This document shows, piece after piece, positions 24,736-34,000 of a stretch of 64,000 nucleotides of DNA; positions within the stretch are counted from its first letter, which is position 1, and the number at the start of each line of letters is the position of its first letter. The DNA is from VBOC01 sp035635475 (GTDB lineage: Bacteria; Bacteroidota; Ignavibacteria; UBA10030; SZUA-254). Both the position numbers and the translations under genes were made by a program. The notes beneath the pieces were generated by a model. It ran no database searches, had not been told where the DNA came from, and saw only the letters and a program-made list of their open reading frames with translations. The stretch lies in NCBI GenBank assembly GCA_035635475.1, contig DASQAZ010000113.1, positions 1 to 64,000 on the forward strand, written 5' to 3'.

Positions 24736-25545
24736 TCAGGCCTCCGCTGCGCGGGCCTCCTCGCGCTTACGCTGGGCGATTTTCGCGATCCAGATGCTGA
24801 TTTCGAACAGGAGGAACATCGGCAGGGCGAACACCGTCATCGTGATCGGATCGGTCGTGGGGGTGACGAACGCGGCGATGATGAGGATAACCACGATCGC
24901 GTGCCTGCGATAGTGCCTCATGAACGCCGGGGTCACGATCCCGAACCGCGCGAGAAAATACGAGACCATCGGAAGCTCGAAGATCAGCCCGGAGAGCAGG
25001 ATCAATTGAAGGACGAAACTCATGTATTCGCTGATCGAGATCATGTTCTGGATGTCGAGCGTTCCAAACGTTGCGAAAAACTGCAGCATGTACGGCAGCA
25101 TGATGAAGTAGGCGAACGCGACACCGGCGAGAAAACAGAGCGTCGTGCAAGCGACGATGCCTGATATATATTTTCGCTCTTTAAGTAAAAGACCCGGCTC
25201 GACGAACTTCCAGAGCTGATACAGAATCCAGGGAGAGCTGAGGATGAGTCCGCCCACGATGACGACCATCATGTAGAACGTGACCTGGCCGTAGGGAACG
25301 GTATTGATGAGGTGGAGAGGCGGAGTGATGGTCCTGCTGGGCCGCAGAATGAAATCGTTCACGAGCCGGTCGGCAAAAATCCCGCAGAGAAGGACTCCCA
25401 CCAGGAGTCCGAGCAGCGCTTTGATCAGCCGCCACCTGAGCTCCTCCAGGTGATCGAGGAAGGACATCTCTTTCCCGCCGCCGGCATGCTCTTCGGACTC
25501 GCGGTCCTCAAGCTCCTGGTCGATTTGTTCGGACTTCTCGGGCAA
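24736..25545 (-). CDS. tatC: Sec-independent protein translocase TatC
   Basis: TatC is the signal-peptide receptor of the twin-arginine export pathway. The 269-residue protein has six membrane helices, an N-terminal SFLDHLEELRWR signature and the conserved periplasmic region near FYMMVVIVGGLILSSPWILYQLWKFVEPGL, as expected. An acidic cytoplasmic extension of about 25 residues precedes the domain. No tatA or tatB is adjacent. The gene sits between glyA and the polyprenyl synthase gene on the minus strand with gaps of 3 and 8 bases. Confidence 0.96.
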   Translation of the reverse strand: MPEKSEQIDQELEDRESEEHAGGGKEMSFLDHLEELRWRLIKALLGLLVGVLLCGIFADRLVNDFILRPSRTITPPLHLINTVPYGQVTFYMMVVIVGGLILSSPWILYQLWKFVEPGLLLKERKYISGIVACTTLCFLAGVAFAYFIMLPYMLQFFATFGTLDIQNMISISEYMSFVLQLILLSGLIFELPMVSYFLARFGIVTPAFMRHYRRHAIVVILIIAAFVTPTTDPITMTVFALPMFLLFEISIWIAKIAQRKREEARAAEA

Positions 25546-25548
25546 TGG

Positions 25549-26853
25549 CTACCTTTCTCCGTCCGGAAGAGGGTAGAGAGGAAATTTGGCGCACAGTTCG
25601 CCGGCGCTCTTTTCAATGTCCTTGTAGACGCTTACGTTACCGATCCTGGTGAGCACGCGATCGATCATTCCCCCCACTATCTCCATTTCGGGTTCCCGCA
25701 TGCCGCGGGTTGTGAGGGCAGGGGTGCCGATGCGGATGCCACTGGTAATAAGCGGGCTCTTGTCGTCGAACGGAACTGCATTCTTATTCAGCGTAATGCC
25801 CGCAAGGTCGAGAGCTTCCTGCGCGTCTTTTCCAGTGAGGTCCTTGTTTCTCAGGTCGATCAGCATCAGGTGGTTGTCTGTTCCTCCCGAAATGACGTTG
25901 TATCCGAGCGCCATCAGCTTTGCGGAGAGCGCCTGAGCGTTCCTGATCACCTGCTTCGCATATAATTCGAAGTCGGGGTGGAGATTTTCAAGAAATCCGA
26001 CCGCCTTCGCGGCGATGACGTGCATGAGCGGCCCTCCCTGGATCCCGGGAATCACCATCGAGTCGACCAGCTCGGACATCATTTTCGTCCTGCCCGACTT
26101 CGGCGCCTTCGTGCCGAACGGGTTCTCATAGTCCCTGCCGATAAGGATCAGCCCGCCCCTCGGTCCCCGCAGCGTCTTGTGGGTGGTCGAAGTCACGACA
26201 TGGCAGTGAGGCAGGGGGTCGTCGAGGAGTTTCTTCGCGATCAGGCCTGCCGGATGCGCGATGTCGGCGAAGAGAAACGCTCCGACCTTATCGGCAATCG
26301 TGCGGAACGCCCGATAATCGATGTTTCGCGAATAGGCGCTGGCCCCCACCGTGATCATCTTCGGTTTTTCACGGGACGCGACGGCCTCCACCTCGTTGTA
26401 GTCAATCCGCCCCGTCTCTTTTTTCACGCCGTAGGCCACAAACTTGTAGAGCTGGCCGGAAAAGTTCACCGGCGACCCATGCGTCAGGTGGCCGCCGTGA
26501 GAAAGATTCATCCCCATGACCGTATCTCCGGGCTTCACAAACGTGAAGTACACTGCCATATTTGCCTGCGAGCCGGAGTGCGGCTGGACGTTTGCGTACC
26601 CGGCGGAGAATAATTCTTTCACCCGGTCGCGGGCGAGGTTTTCTGCAATATCGACGAACTCGCAGCCGCCGTAATAGCGTTTTCCGGGGTAGCCTTCAGC
26701 GTACTTGTTTGTCAGCACCGAGCCCAGTGCTTCCAGCACGGCAGCGCTGACAAAGTTCTCGGAAGCGATCAGCTCGAGCTTTGTATTCTGCCGCCGCGTC
26801 TCGCTGCGGATGGCGCTGTGGACAGCCGGATCCTGATCGTGAAGGGACTTCAT
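25549..26853 (-). CDS. glyA: serine hydroxymethyltransferase
   Basis: GlyA interconverts serine and glycine with tetrahydrofolate, using PLP. The motifs TKLELIASENF, the YPGKRYYGG region and the PLP lysine site in TSTTHKTLRGPRGG are present. The ATG at 26853 is preferred over the one at 26910 (57 bases earlier) because a GGGAG ribosome-binding site lies 6 bases before it and the N-terminus then matches the family. The earlier ATG overlaps the stop of the upstream barrel gene by 4 bases, so a coupled longer form is possible. The resulting length (about 434 residues) is normal. Confidence 0.95.
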   Translation of the reverse strand: MKSLHDQDPAVHSAIRSETRRQNTKLELIASENFVSAAVLEALGSVLTNKYAEGYPGKRYYGGCEFVDIAENLARDRVKELFSAGYANVQPHSGSQANMAVYFTFVKPGDTVMGMNLSHGGHLTHGSPVNFSGQLYKFVAYGVKKETGRIDYNEVEAVASREKPKMITVGASAYSRNIDYRAFRTIADKVGAFLFADIAHPAGLIAKKLLDDPLPHCHVVTSTTHKTLRGPRGGLILIGRDYENPFGTKAPKSGRTKMMSELVDSMVIPGIQGGPLMHVIAAKAVGFLENLHPDFELYAKQVIRNAQALSAKLMALGYNVISGGTDNHLMLIDLRNKDLTGKDAQEALDLAGITLNKNAVPFDDKSPLITSGIRIGTPALTTRGMREPEMEIVGGMIDRVLTRIGNVSVYKDIEKSAGELCAKFPLYPLPDGER

Positions 26854-26906
26854 TGTGCTCCCGTGTTGCGGTTCTAGTATGAGCGCTGCGGGCCGCGCCC
26901 CAGAGT

Positions 26907-28157
26907 TCATTCCTGCGGAGCGTGGACGAACCAGCGTTCGCTCGCGCTGAACGTGACCGAGAGGCGGAATATCCGGTCTTTTTCGAGATCGGCAGTCCCC
27001 CGGAAGCTATATTCCGCCGCGATGTGCATCCGCGTGTCGGCGAGAATCGGAATGCCGAAACCGCCCGCGATGCCGGCCTCGTCGATGGGTTCACCCTTGA
27101 TATTGTAGTAGGAGGCATCGTAGAAAAATCCCAGCCGGTATGAAAGCCGCTGGAAGAATGGCGCCGAAGATTCCTTTTTCGGGACCAGTTCGGCGCCGAG
27201 ACTGAACCGGTAGCTGTCGCGAAGGTCTGATACGCTCGAATCGTGAAGCGCAAACATCGACCAGTTCTGGTAATAGAGGTCGCTCGCGAGCGTGTAACGG
27301 TCGGTTCCAAACGATATTCCTCCGCCGGCGGCGAAGGGGAGCCGGCTTTTCCCCTCGGGATAGACGACGGTGTCGCGGGTCGTCAGTGAAGTGTTCGTGT
27401 ACGCATAGTAACGCTCCTCGGCCGAGTTCATGGACGATATCGTCGAAAAAACAGCGCCGACATTAAGAAATTGATCCGGTGGAAGATTCATCAGCTTTTT
27501 CATTCCGCCGTACATCACTCCGAATGTCGCGCCGATGCCATCGAGACGTGTGAGCCGCACATCCTGCGCGTTTGTGTACGAGTTCGACGGGAATGTCTGG
27601 CTCACGGTGTTCCGGAGAGTCCCGAAGTAGTAATTCAGCTTGACGCCGATCATGAGATTACTGTCGGGTGCGGCGGAGACGCCGAGATGCCCCTGCGAAA
27701 TCCCGCCCTCGCCCTCATACCGGGCGGTGTAGTCGAAACCGTTTTGGGAGCCCGGAACGAGAATATTGTAATTGACTCTGCTGAAAGGAGTAATACCCGC
27801 CCCGAGGATGACTCCCCAGGAGGGGATAACAGGGACTGCTAACATCAAGCCGTTAAACTTCGCGCTGCTCAGATAGGTCGAGCTTGTCTGATCGGTTCCG
27901 GCGAAACCTTCGTACAATGCGCTGACGGAAAACTGCGTGCGGCTGATCACCGCCCAGGTCGCCGGGTTGAGCGGGTCAATCGTTCCGGAGGGAAGGAGCG
28001 CAATTCCCACACCGCCCATGCCCAGGCCGCGACCGAACGACCCGTATTGCAGGTCGCCGAGGCCGTGCCGTGAGTAGCCGGAGCCGCCGCTTCCGGCGAG
28101 TCCGGTTGATGACCCTACGATCAAGAAGAGAAACGCGATTCGCGTTGATCTGCGCAT
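26907..28157 (-). CDS. FadL/PorV-like outer-membrane barrel protein
   Basis: This 416-residue protein has a signal peptide (MRRSTRIAFLFLIVGSSTGLAG), a glycine-rich GDLQYGSFGRGLGMGGVGIAL segment and DPLNPATWA, the hallmark start of the FadL-superfamily barrels common in this lineage. Strand-and-turn alternation runs to the C-terminus, and the last strand is basic. Substrate is unknown. Its ATG is 4 bases downstream of a lipoprotein gene stop on the same strand, so both are likely one unit, perhaps working together in transport or anchoring. Confidence 0.8.
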   Translation of the reverse strand: MRRSTRIAFLFLIVGSSTGLAGSGGSGYSRHGLGDLQYGSFGRGLGMGGVGIALLPSGTIDPLNPATWAVISRTQFSVSALYEGFAGTDQTSSTYLSSAKFNGLMLAVPVIPSWGVILGAGITPFSRVNYNILVPGSQNGFDYTARYEGEGGISQGHLGVSAAPDSNLMIGVKLNYYFGTLRNTVSQTFPSNSYTNAQDVRLTRLDGIGATFGVMYGGMKKLMNLPPDQFLNVGAVFSTISSMNSAEERYYAYTNTSLTTRDTVVYPEGKSRLPFAAGGGISFGTDRYTLASDLYYQNWSMFALHDSSVSDLRDSYRFSLGAELVPKKESSAPFFQRLSYRLGFFYDASYYNIKGEPIDEAGIAGGFGIPILADTRMHIAAEYSFRGTADLEKDRIFRLSVTFSASERWFVHAPQE

Positions 28158-28161
28158 GTGC

Positions 28162-29298
28162 CTAAGGAAGAACTGTGTAGGAGACAGTCAACTTCGGCCT
28201 GAGATTCGCTGCGGCCGCCGGCCCATAGACCGCGAAGCGATCGAGCGTCGTGAAGTCGCCGTACGTGTGCAGGACGAACCCTTTATTGGGCTCCCGGCCG
28301 ATCCACTGCTGGACGATATTGGTGACATCCCCCTTGTAAAACTTCCGGGTTCCGACGATCTGCGGGCTGCAAATCGACGGGAACGCCAGAGAATCGTACG
28401 GATAGACATCTTTCCTCGAGAGAAACGCGATGAGGGAATCGCGCGAGAACGTGTTGATGAATGATGACGGTTGATCGACCGAAACTTCAAGATAGGCCTT
28501 CAGAACGCTCACCTTCGGAGGGATGGGGAGCGAATCGAAGCGGAGCAATCCGGAATAACGAACCCCCGCCTGAATGAACGTAACTTGCGGCGGCGAAGGG
28601 AGCGATGCGTTCGCGACAAAGATGGCCTGTGAAGCGCGCGCGGTCGATGTTACGGTTGTATCCGCGGTGTCGCGATAGCTTATTGTTAAAAGCGGCCGGG
28701 TATCGCCGCCGTTTGTCAAATTCGAGAAACCGAGGACAAGCCGGGTGGTGAGCGACGGGATGAGCATGATGGAACCTGAGCCGGCCTGCGACCACTGCCG
28801 GACGAGGGCGGTGTCGATATGAATTCTGACGGCAGTATCGGAACCGGTTATCGTCGTCAGGAATGTTCCGGCATTGGTGATATCGTACGAACCCGCGAGT
28901 GAGTCCCACGTGTACGACGTTGCGCTCCAGGAATGAAGCATGTTGTGCGCGGTAAGCCCGTATTCTCCCGTTGAATCCTTGAAACGGTAATCAATTTTCA
29001 GGAAGACGGTTGCAGAATCGATTTTCACGCCGGGACCGAATCCGGGAATTCCGGAGAATTCCATGATCGTACGGGCTTCGAGATCCTGATAGAGGCCCAA
29101 AAGCGTCCGGCCGGAGTTTCCGTTGATTCGATTGAGAAAATTGGATGTCGAAGTTCCGGGTATTCCCCTCGTCTCGAGATGGAGCGTATCCTGATCCGTC
29201 AACAAGCCCTTGCCGACCTCGCCGGGGTCTTCGCTGCAGCCCGAAGGGAGGAGCATGAGAAAAAGCAATACCGCGGACGCGATACTACGGGCAGCCAT
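28162..29298 (-). CDS. DNRLRE-domain lipoprotein
   Basis: This 378-residue protein has a lipoprotein signal with the lipobox near LLPSGC. The body is beta-rich, and its last 50 residues or so (VTNIVQQWIGREPNKGFVLHTYG and LRPKLTVSY) fit a DNRLRE/disaggregatase-related domain, usually found in cell-surface adhesins and glycan-binding proteins. It probably faces the outer membrane. It is cotranscribed with the barrel gene (gap of 4 bases), after gmhB (gap 9). Confidence 0.7.
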   Translation of the reverse strand: MAARSIASAVLLFLMLLPSGCSEDPGEVGKGLLTDQDTLHLETRGIPGTSTSNFLNRINGNSGRTLLGLYQDLEARTIMEFSGIPGFGPGVKIDSATVFLKIDYRFKDSTGEYGLTAHNMLHSWSATSYTWDSLAGSYDITNAGTFLTTITGSDTAVRIHIDTALVRQWSQAGSGSIMLIPSLTTRLVLGFSNLTNGGDTRPLLTISYRDTADTTVTSTARASQAIFVANASLPSPPQVTFIQAGVRYSGLLRFDSLPIPPKVSVLKAYLEVSVDQPSSFINTFSRDSLIAFLSRKDVYPYDSLAFPSICSPQIVGTRKFYKGDVTNIVQQWIGREPNKGFVLHTYGDFTTLDRFAVYGPAAAANLRPKLTVSYTVLP

Positions 29299-29307
29299 TC
29301 ACGGTGT

Positions 29308-29895
29308 TTAGTAGTTTTGCTCTTGATTAATAGTCTGCTTGATGAACTGTACGGCGTCGTGGAGGTTGTCTGCAACGTGTCCGATCGGGACCTCGTTCTC
29401 GCGGCATAGTTTCAATTCCTGTTTGCCGTACCCTGTAAGAACGAGAATGGAAGTCGCGCCGCTGTTGTTGCCGGTCTGGACATCAATCATCCGATCGCCG
29501 ATGACAAACGATTTTTTGACGTCGATCCCAAGCGTCTTTGCGGCGGAGTCGACCATGCCGGTGTTCGGTTTCCGGCAGTTGCAGATTGTGCGGTAGGGAG
29601 GAACCCCGAAGTCGGGGTGATGGGGGCAATAGAGTATTGCGTCCACGCGGGCGTCGTGTTCGAGAAGCTTAGAGAGGAGGGCAGTGTGGATTTCCGCCAA
29701 TTGATCCTCGGTCAGGATACCCCGGGCGATCCCGGACTGATTGGTGATGATGACAACCTTGAATCCCGACTCGTTTGCGTCGTGGATGGCGTCGGCGGAA
29801 CCGGGAATCAGACGGAGATCAAGGGGAGATGAGAGGTAATCGACTTCCTCGTTGATGGTGCCGTCGCGGTCGAGGAAAATCCCGATATGGCTCAT
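29308..29895 (-). CDS. gmhB: D-glycero-beta-D-manno-heptose-1,7-bisphosphate 7-phosphatase
   Basis: GmhB removes the 7-phosphate in ADP-heptose synthesis for LPS or S-layer glycans, and acts in the cytoplasm. The 195-residue HAD-family protein shows FLDRDGTIN (catalytic aspartates), TNQSGIARG, the zinc-binding pair CPHH and CNCRKP typical of GmhB, and the terminal GDRMIDVQTG motif. HisB-N domains are similar, but the zinc loop and the lack of a histidine pathway nearby favour GmhB. It overlaps the short glgA by 4 bases, suggesting coupling. Confidence 0.9.
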   Translation of the reverse strand: MSHIGIFLDRDGTINEEVDYLSSPLDLRLIPGSADAIHDANESGFKVVIITNQSGIARGILTEDQLAEIHTALLSKLLEHDARVDAILYCPHHPDFGVPPYRTICNCRKPNTGMVDSAAKTLGIDVKKSFVIGDRMIDVQTGNNSGATSILVLTGYGKQELKLCRENEVPIGHVADNLHDAVQFIKQTINQEQNY

Positions 29896-30758
29896 CGGCC
29901 GTTTTTTGCCAGCTCGCGGTACACGTCGATGAATTTCATTGCGAGGAGGCCCTGACCGTTTCCATTGTGTGAGGCATTGCCCATCGGAACGATGCTGTTC
30001 TTCCGGGCCTGGAGCACCCTGTCGACGTCGTCCTGGGGAGAGATCCGGATTCCCCGGTCGGCCCTGTTGCCGAGGGTCGTAATGACGTCGGCAAACGCAA
30101 GGCCCGCAGTGAGGAAATTGAGGCGTCCGAGACTGTCACCATATTCCCCGTAGAGCTGGGGCGGAAGCCCTGCCTTTTCGAATGAATTCTTCGGGAACGA
30201 CCCGTGAGAAGCGAGGCTGAAAACGCTGAAGACCGTCTTGACGTTCTTGAAAAATGGATCGTTCTTGTAGATCGAGTTAAGGTACGCCGGTATCAGCCCG
30301 CACTGCCAGTCGTTGCAGTGAATGATCTGCGGCTGCCAGCGGAGCTTTTTCAGGGTTTCCAGGACCCCGCGGCAAAAGAAAATGAACCGCTCATCGTTAT
30401 CGGCGAAGTACTTCTTGGTCGTGGGATGGAAATACAGGCCCTCTCTATTAAAGTAGCGATCATTGGCGAGAAAATACACCAGAACCTTCTGATTCTCGCT
30501 GTTGAGGTAGGAAGACCTCACGCTTGCCTGTTCACTTCGCCCGCTCACCGGGATCCCGAAATCTTTCATCCGGAGCAGGTTGTGGATCTGGAAGCGCCGG
30601 CAGTTGATGCTGCTGTAACCGGGCAGCATGACCCGGATGTCATGCCCCATTGCCTTGACGGTTTTTGGTAGGCTGCCGGCAAGGTCGCCAATCGACCCTG
30701 ACTTAATGAAGGGATCTGCCTCGCTCGCAACATAAAGGATATCGATCGGCTTGGGCAT
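29892..30758 (-). CDS. GT5-type glycogen/starch synthase, N-terminal domain only
   Basis: This 288-residue protein matches the N-terminal Rossmann half of GT5 glycogen synthase: ILYVASEADPFIKSGSIGDL, NDERFIFFCRGVLETLKK, and QIIHCNDWQCGLIPAYL. There is no C-terminal ADP-glucose-binding half, and the sequence runs straight on to the gmhB overlap, so this is not a frameshift. Short proteins of this type are familiar in Bacteroidota; whether they are active alone is unclear. It may be a starch synthase-like partner of another glycosyltransferase. The promoter is predicted at 30800-30828. Confidence 0.8.
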   Translation of the reverse strand: MPKPIDILYVASEADPFIKSGSIGDLAGSLPKTVKAMGHDIRVMLPGYSSINCRRFQIHNLLRMKDFGIPVSGRSEQASVRSSYLNSENQKVLVYFLANDRYFNREGLYFHPTTKKYFADNDERFIFFCRGVLETLKKLRWQPQIIHCNDWQCGLIPAYLNSIYKNDPFFKNVKTVFSVFSLASHGSFPKNSFEKAGLPPQLYGEYGDSLGRLNFLTAGLAFADVITTLGNRADRGIRISPQDDVDRVLQARKNSIVPMGNASHNGNGQGLLAMKFIDVYRELAKNGR

Positions 30759-30799
30759 TGAGATACCGAAGAAGTACTAAAATCACTAGAATTTCATCT

Positions 30800-30828
30800 A
30801 ATTTACATATTCTGCGCGTTAAAATCAA
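30800..30828 (-). promoter_or_regulatory. putative promoter of the short glgA-gmhB unit
   Basis: On the minus strand TTGATT (30828-30823), 17 bases and TAAATT (30805-30800). It diverges from the porU leader promoter, whose -35 lies only 9 bases away. Confidence 0.4.
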
Positions 30829-30836
30829 CTCGGCTA

Positions 30837-30865
30837 TTGACAATCCGGTGAACTTTCTATATATT
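30837..30865 (+). promoter_or_regulatory. consensus sigma70-type promoter of the porU leader
   Basis: TTGACA (30837-30842) and TATATT (30860-30865) with exactly 17 bases between them. Transcription would start near 30872. A second TATAAT occurs at 30886-30891 without a good -35. Confidence 0.65.
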
Positions 30866-30871
30866 TAAGCG

Positions 30872-31061
30872 AAATTATTTTGTTCTATAATAGGGCGACT
30901 GCATAGAGTTTTTGTTAAAGGTTCTTGTTCCGGTTAAAATCTAGCTTGTGCCGGAATGAATTCGGCCTATAAAGCCGGGTTCTGCTGATTCAAACGAGAA
31001 ACCTTTGACAATCGATTGCGGGCAGACCGAATGTCAGGGTTACCTGTCATTCGGTCTTTTT
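30872..31061 (+). ncRNA. structured leader RNA upstream of porU (candidate riboswitch, attenuator or sRNA)
   Basis: An 18-bp long-range helix joins 30912-30929 with 30993-31011 (three G-U pairs and one bulge). Inside it are a CCGG/CCGG hairpin (30930-30933 with 30951-30954, 17-base loop) and a 9-bp hairpin (30958-30966 with 30974-30982, 7-base loop, two G-U pairs). A strong intrinsic terminator follows (31024-31061). The bases ATTCGG of the second hairpin (30960-30965) are complementary to CCGAAT in the terminator's 5' arm (31027-31032), so the two structures could be mutually exclusive. No known riboswitch class is recognised by its conserved bases. Confidence 0.55.
31024..31061 (+). terminator. 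intrinsic terminator in the porU leader
   Basis: AGACCGAATG (31024-31033) pairs perfectly with CATTCGGTCT (31048-31057), with an inner CAGG/CCTG helix and a GTTA loop, and is followed directly by T residues. It ends 25 bases before the likely porU start, so read-through must be controlled. Confidence 0.85.
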
Positions 31062-31085
31062 ATTTCTATCCGGTCATGGACAACA

Positions 31086-34000
31086 TTGAAATTTTATCGG
31101 CGCAATATTGCTACGAAGCTGACAGGGATGGCGTTCATCCTGTCTTCAATATTTGTGAATTCCGCTTTCTCTCAATCAGGCGACGTGAAGATTTTGCAGT
31201 CTGACCGGAACGGGATCACAATCCAGTATCTTCCCCAGCTCCGGCCTCCGTCGACAGTCACCTCGGGCGCGGAGCAATTCGTACGTTACGATTTTGGAGG
31301 CGGCCGACTCAGAGCCCGGCAGCATTCGGGTTATCCCGAGCTGCCGGAAAGGGATGTATGCCTCCGGTTGACCGCCAGTACGGGCAACACGGTTGAAGTT
31401 CTCTCCGCGGATTACGAAGACATTCGCGGCGTGACGCTCGCCCCGGTACCCGATGTCCACCGGGACAATATGGATGGGATCCGCAGTTATCGGCTCGATC
31501 CGGCGGCGTACTCCATTGCGGAGTTTGTTCCGGCGGCCGTCGCTTCCATTGTGAATGCGGGTGAAACACGAGGGATCGTTCTCGGAGATCTCTCGATAAG
31601 TCCTCTTCAGTATAACGCGGCCAGTCGAACGCTGAGGCGCTTTTCCCGGATCGTGGTGCGGGTGAATTTTGCTCCATCCCGCGCTCAGGGACCCCCCGGC
31701 GACGCCCTCACCAAGGGTGTTGCCATTAATGATCAGGCCTTCACCGGGAGCGTTTCAATCGCTGCCAGGCAGGCGGTGCTGGCGAACAGCGTCCTGAGTT
31801 CAGGGATCTGGTTCCGGTTTCCGATCCCGGCCGACGGAATGTACAAGCTGACAGGTCAGGTCCTGTTGGCCGCCGGGATACCATCCGGCGTTGATCCGCG
31901 AACGATCAGAATCTTCGGCAACGGCGGTTACGAGCTCCCAGGCGACCCTGCATCAGCTTCCATCGACGACCTTCTGGAAAGCGCCGTCTTTGTGAACGAT
32001 GCCGGGACGATGGGGACGTTGGACCCTAACGATTATATCGTTTTTTACGGGAAGGGTACACGCGGCTGGAAATATAACCCCGCGAGCCGGACTTTCGGAC
32101 ACTATCTGAACCATTTCACCGAGACAGACTACTACTGGCTGACGTTCGGGAACGGACCCAGCAGGCCGATGGCTCTCGTGCCGTCACTGAATCAGCAGCC
32201 GGTTCCCGCCCCGTCTACCGTCCTCGGAAAGGTGTTCCGTGAGGATGACCGTGTCAACCTTCTGTCTTCGGGGCTGGAATGGCTCGGCCCTCCGTTGACC
32301 AACGGGGATGAGATGACCGACGTGCTGGGGACTCCGGGAGTGGACACATCACAGCTCGTTCAATACCGGTTCCACCTCGGCGCACAATCGAATTCGTTCT
32401 CGACATTTACAATCAGCGAGCATGGCGTCCAGCTCGGTTCTTCCGTGGGCATCAACAGAACCGACGTTGGAAACGAGTTTGCCAGGCAATTGGTCGACGC
32501 CTTCGTCAATCGATCCCTGCTGCCTTCGTTTTCAGACGAACGGAGCCAGCTTCGCTTTTCGTATTCTACCTCGAGCTCGGGAGGGACGGGCTATGTCGAC
32601 TGGTACGAGGTCTTCTACCAGCGGAAGCTGAAGGCGGTCAACGATTTGTTTAGTTTTCATACACTGGATACGTCGGCGATCGTCGAGTACGATGTCACCG
32701 GTATGAGCGGCGGACCCGTGTCGGTATTTGACGTGACGAGATTCGACAGCGCCGCGGTGATCTCAAACCCCCGGATATCGGCGGACACCTGCTCTTTTCA
32801 GATTCAGCTTGCCGCCGGTTCGGCGAAGGAATTGTATGTGGTCGGGCAGAACGGATACATGACACCGGGACCCCTGACGAGAGTGGCGAACCAGAATCTT
32901 CACGGCGACCCGACCGAAGCCGACGAGGTAATCATCACCCATTCGGACTTCGCGCCCGCCGCTCAGCGCCTCAAGGCGTTCAGAGATCAGCAACCGGGCC
33001 GTCCCGTCAGGACGCTGGTTGCCGATGTCGATATGATTTATAACGAATTTGGCGGAGGCCTGCCGAGCCCGGCTGCGATCAGGAATTACTTGCGGTACCT
33101 TTACAATAACTGGTCGAAACCTCCTCTCTACGCTCTCCTTTTTGGCGACGGCGATTACGATTACCGCCGCATCATCGCGACGGGTCCGAACTGGATTCCC
33201 GCGTGGGAAACTGCGGAATCGTACGATCCCCTCTATAGCTATGCGAGTGACGATGATTTTGTCATCCTCGGGAATACTTCGCGCGTTGGTCTGGGCGTCG
33301 GCCGCCTCACGGCGCGTTCGCCGGAGGAAGCAAATGTTATGGTGGATAAGATCATCGAGTATGAGTCGGGTCCGGTCGATGATCCCTGGAAGATCCGGGT
33401 GACCTTCGTAGCAGACGACGCGCTCGCGGGATCCCAGCCCAACGGCACGATCGAAAACGACTATAGCATCCACGTCGCACACGCCGAGGCAGTCGCGCTC
33501 GAGGTTCCCGCGCTCTTTGAACTCAAGAAGATCTATGAGTTCGAGTTCCCGACCGTCTTCACGCCTGAAGGACGAAGAAAGCCGACCGTCAACGCGGCAA
33601 TTGAGAATCAGGTAAACCAGGGTACGCTGATCCTCAACTATTCCGGCCACGGCAACCCGCACCTCTGGGCTCACGAGCATGTGCTCGTGAAGGAAACGGA
33701 TTTTTCGCAGTTTCATAATAAGGGCAAATATTTCTTTCTCGTGGCGGCAACGTGCAACTTTTCCGCATTCGACCAGGTGAACGAACAGAGCGGGGGGGAG
33801 GTCCTTCAGGCGATGCCCGGTGCGGGCGCGATCGCAACACTCTCGGCCACGCGGCCCGTCTACGCCGCCCAGAACCGGGCTCTCAACGATACGCTTTTTC
33901 GGTACCTCTTTCAGCTCGGCCCCACCGGGCGCGTCCTGCCTCAGCGGCTTGGCGATGTCGTCTACCGCACGAAACAGCTACTCGTGAGCGACAATGACAG

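Noticed and set aside
31005..31085. porU start upstream, at a TTG within the terminator region
   Set aside because: It would translate through a strong intrinsic terminator and put unrelated residues ahead of the signal peptide.
32763..33716. 317-codon open frame opposite porU
   Set aside because: Shadow of the C25 catalytic region.
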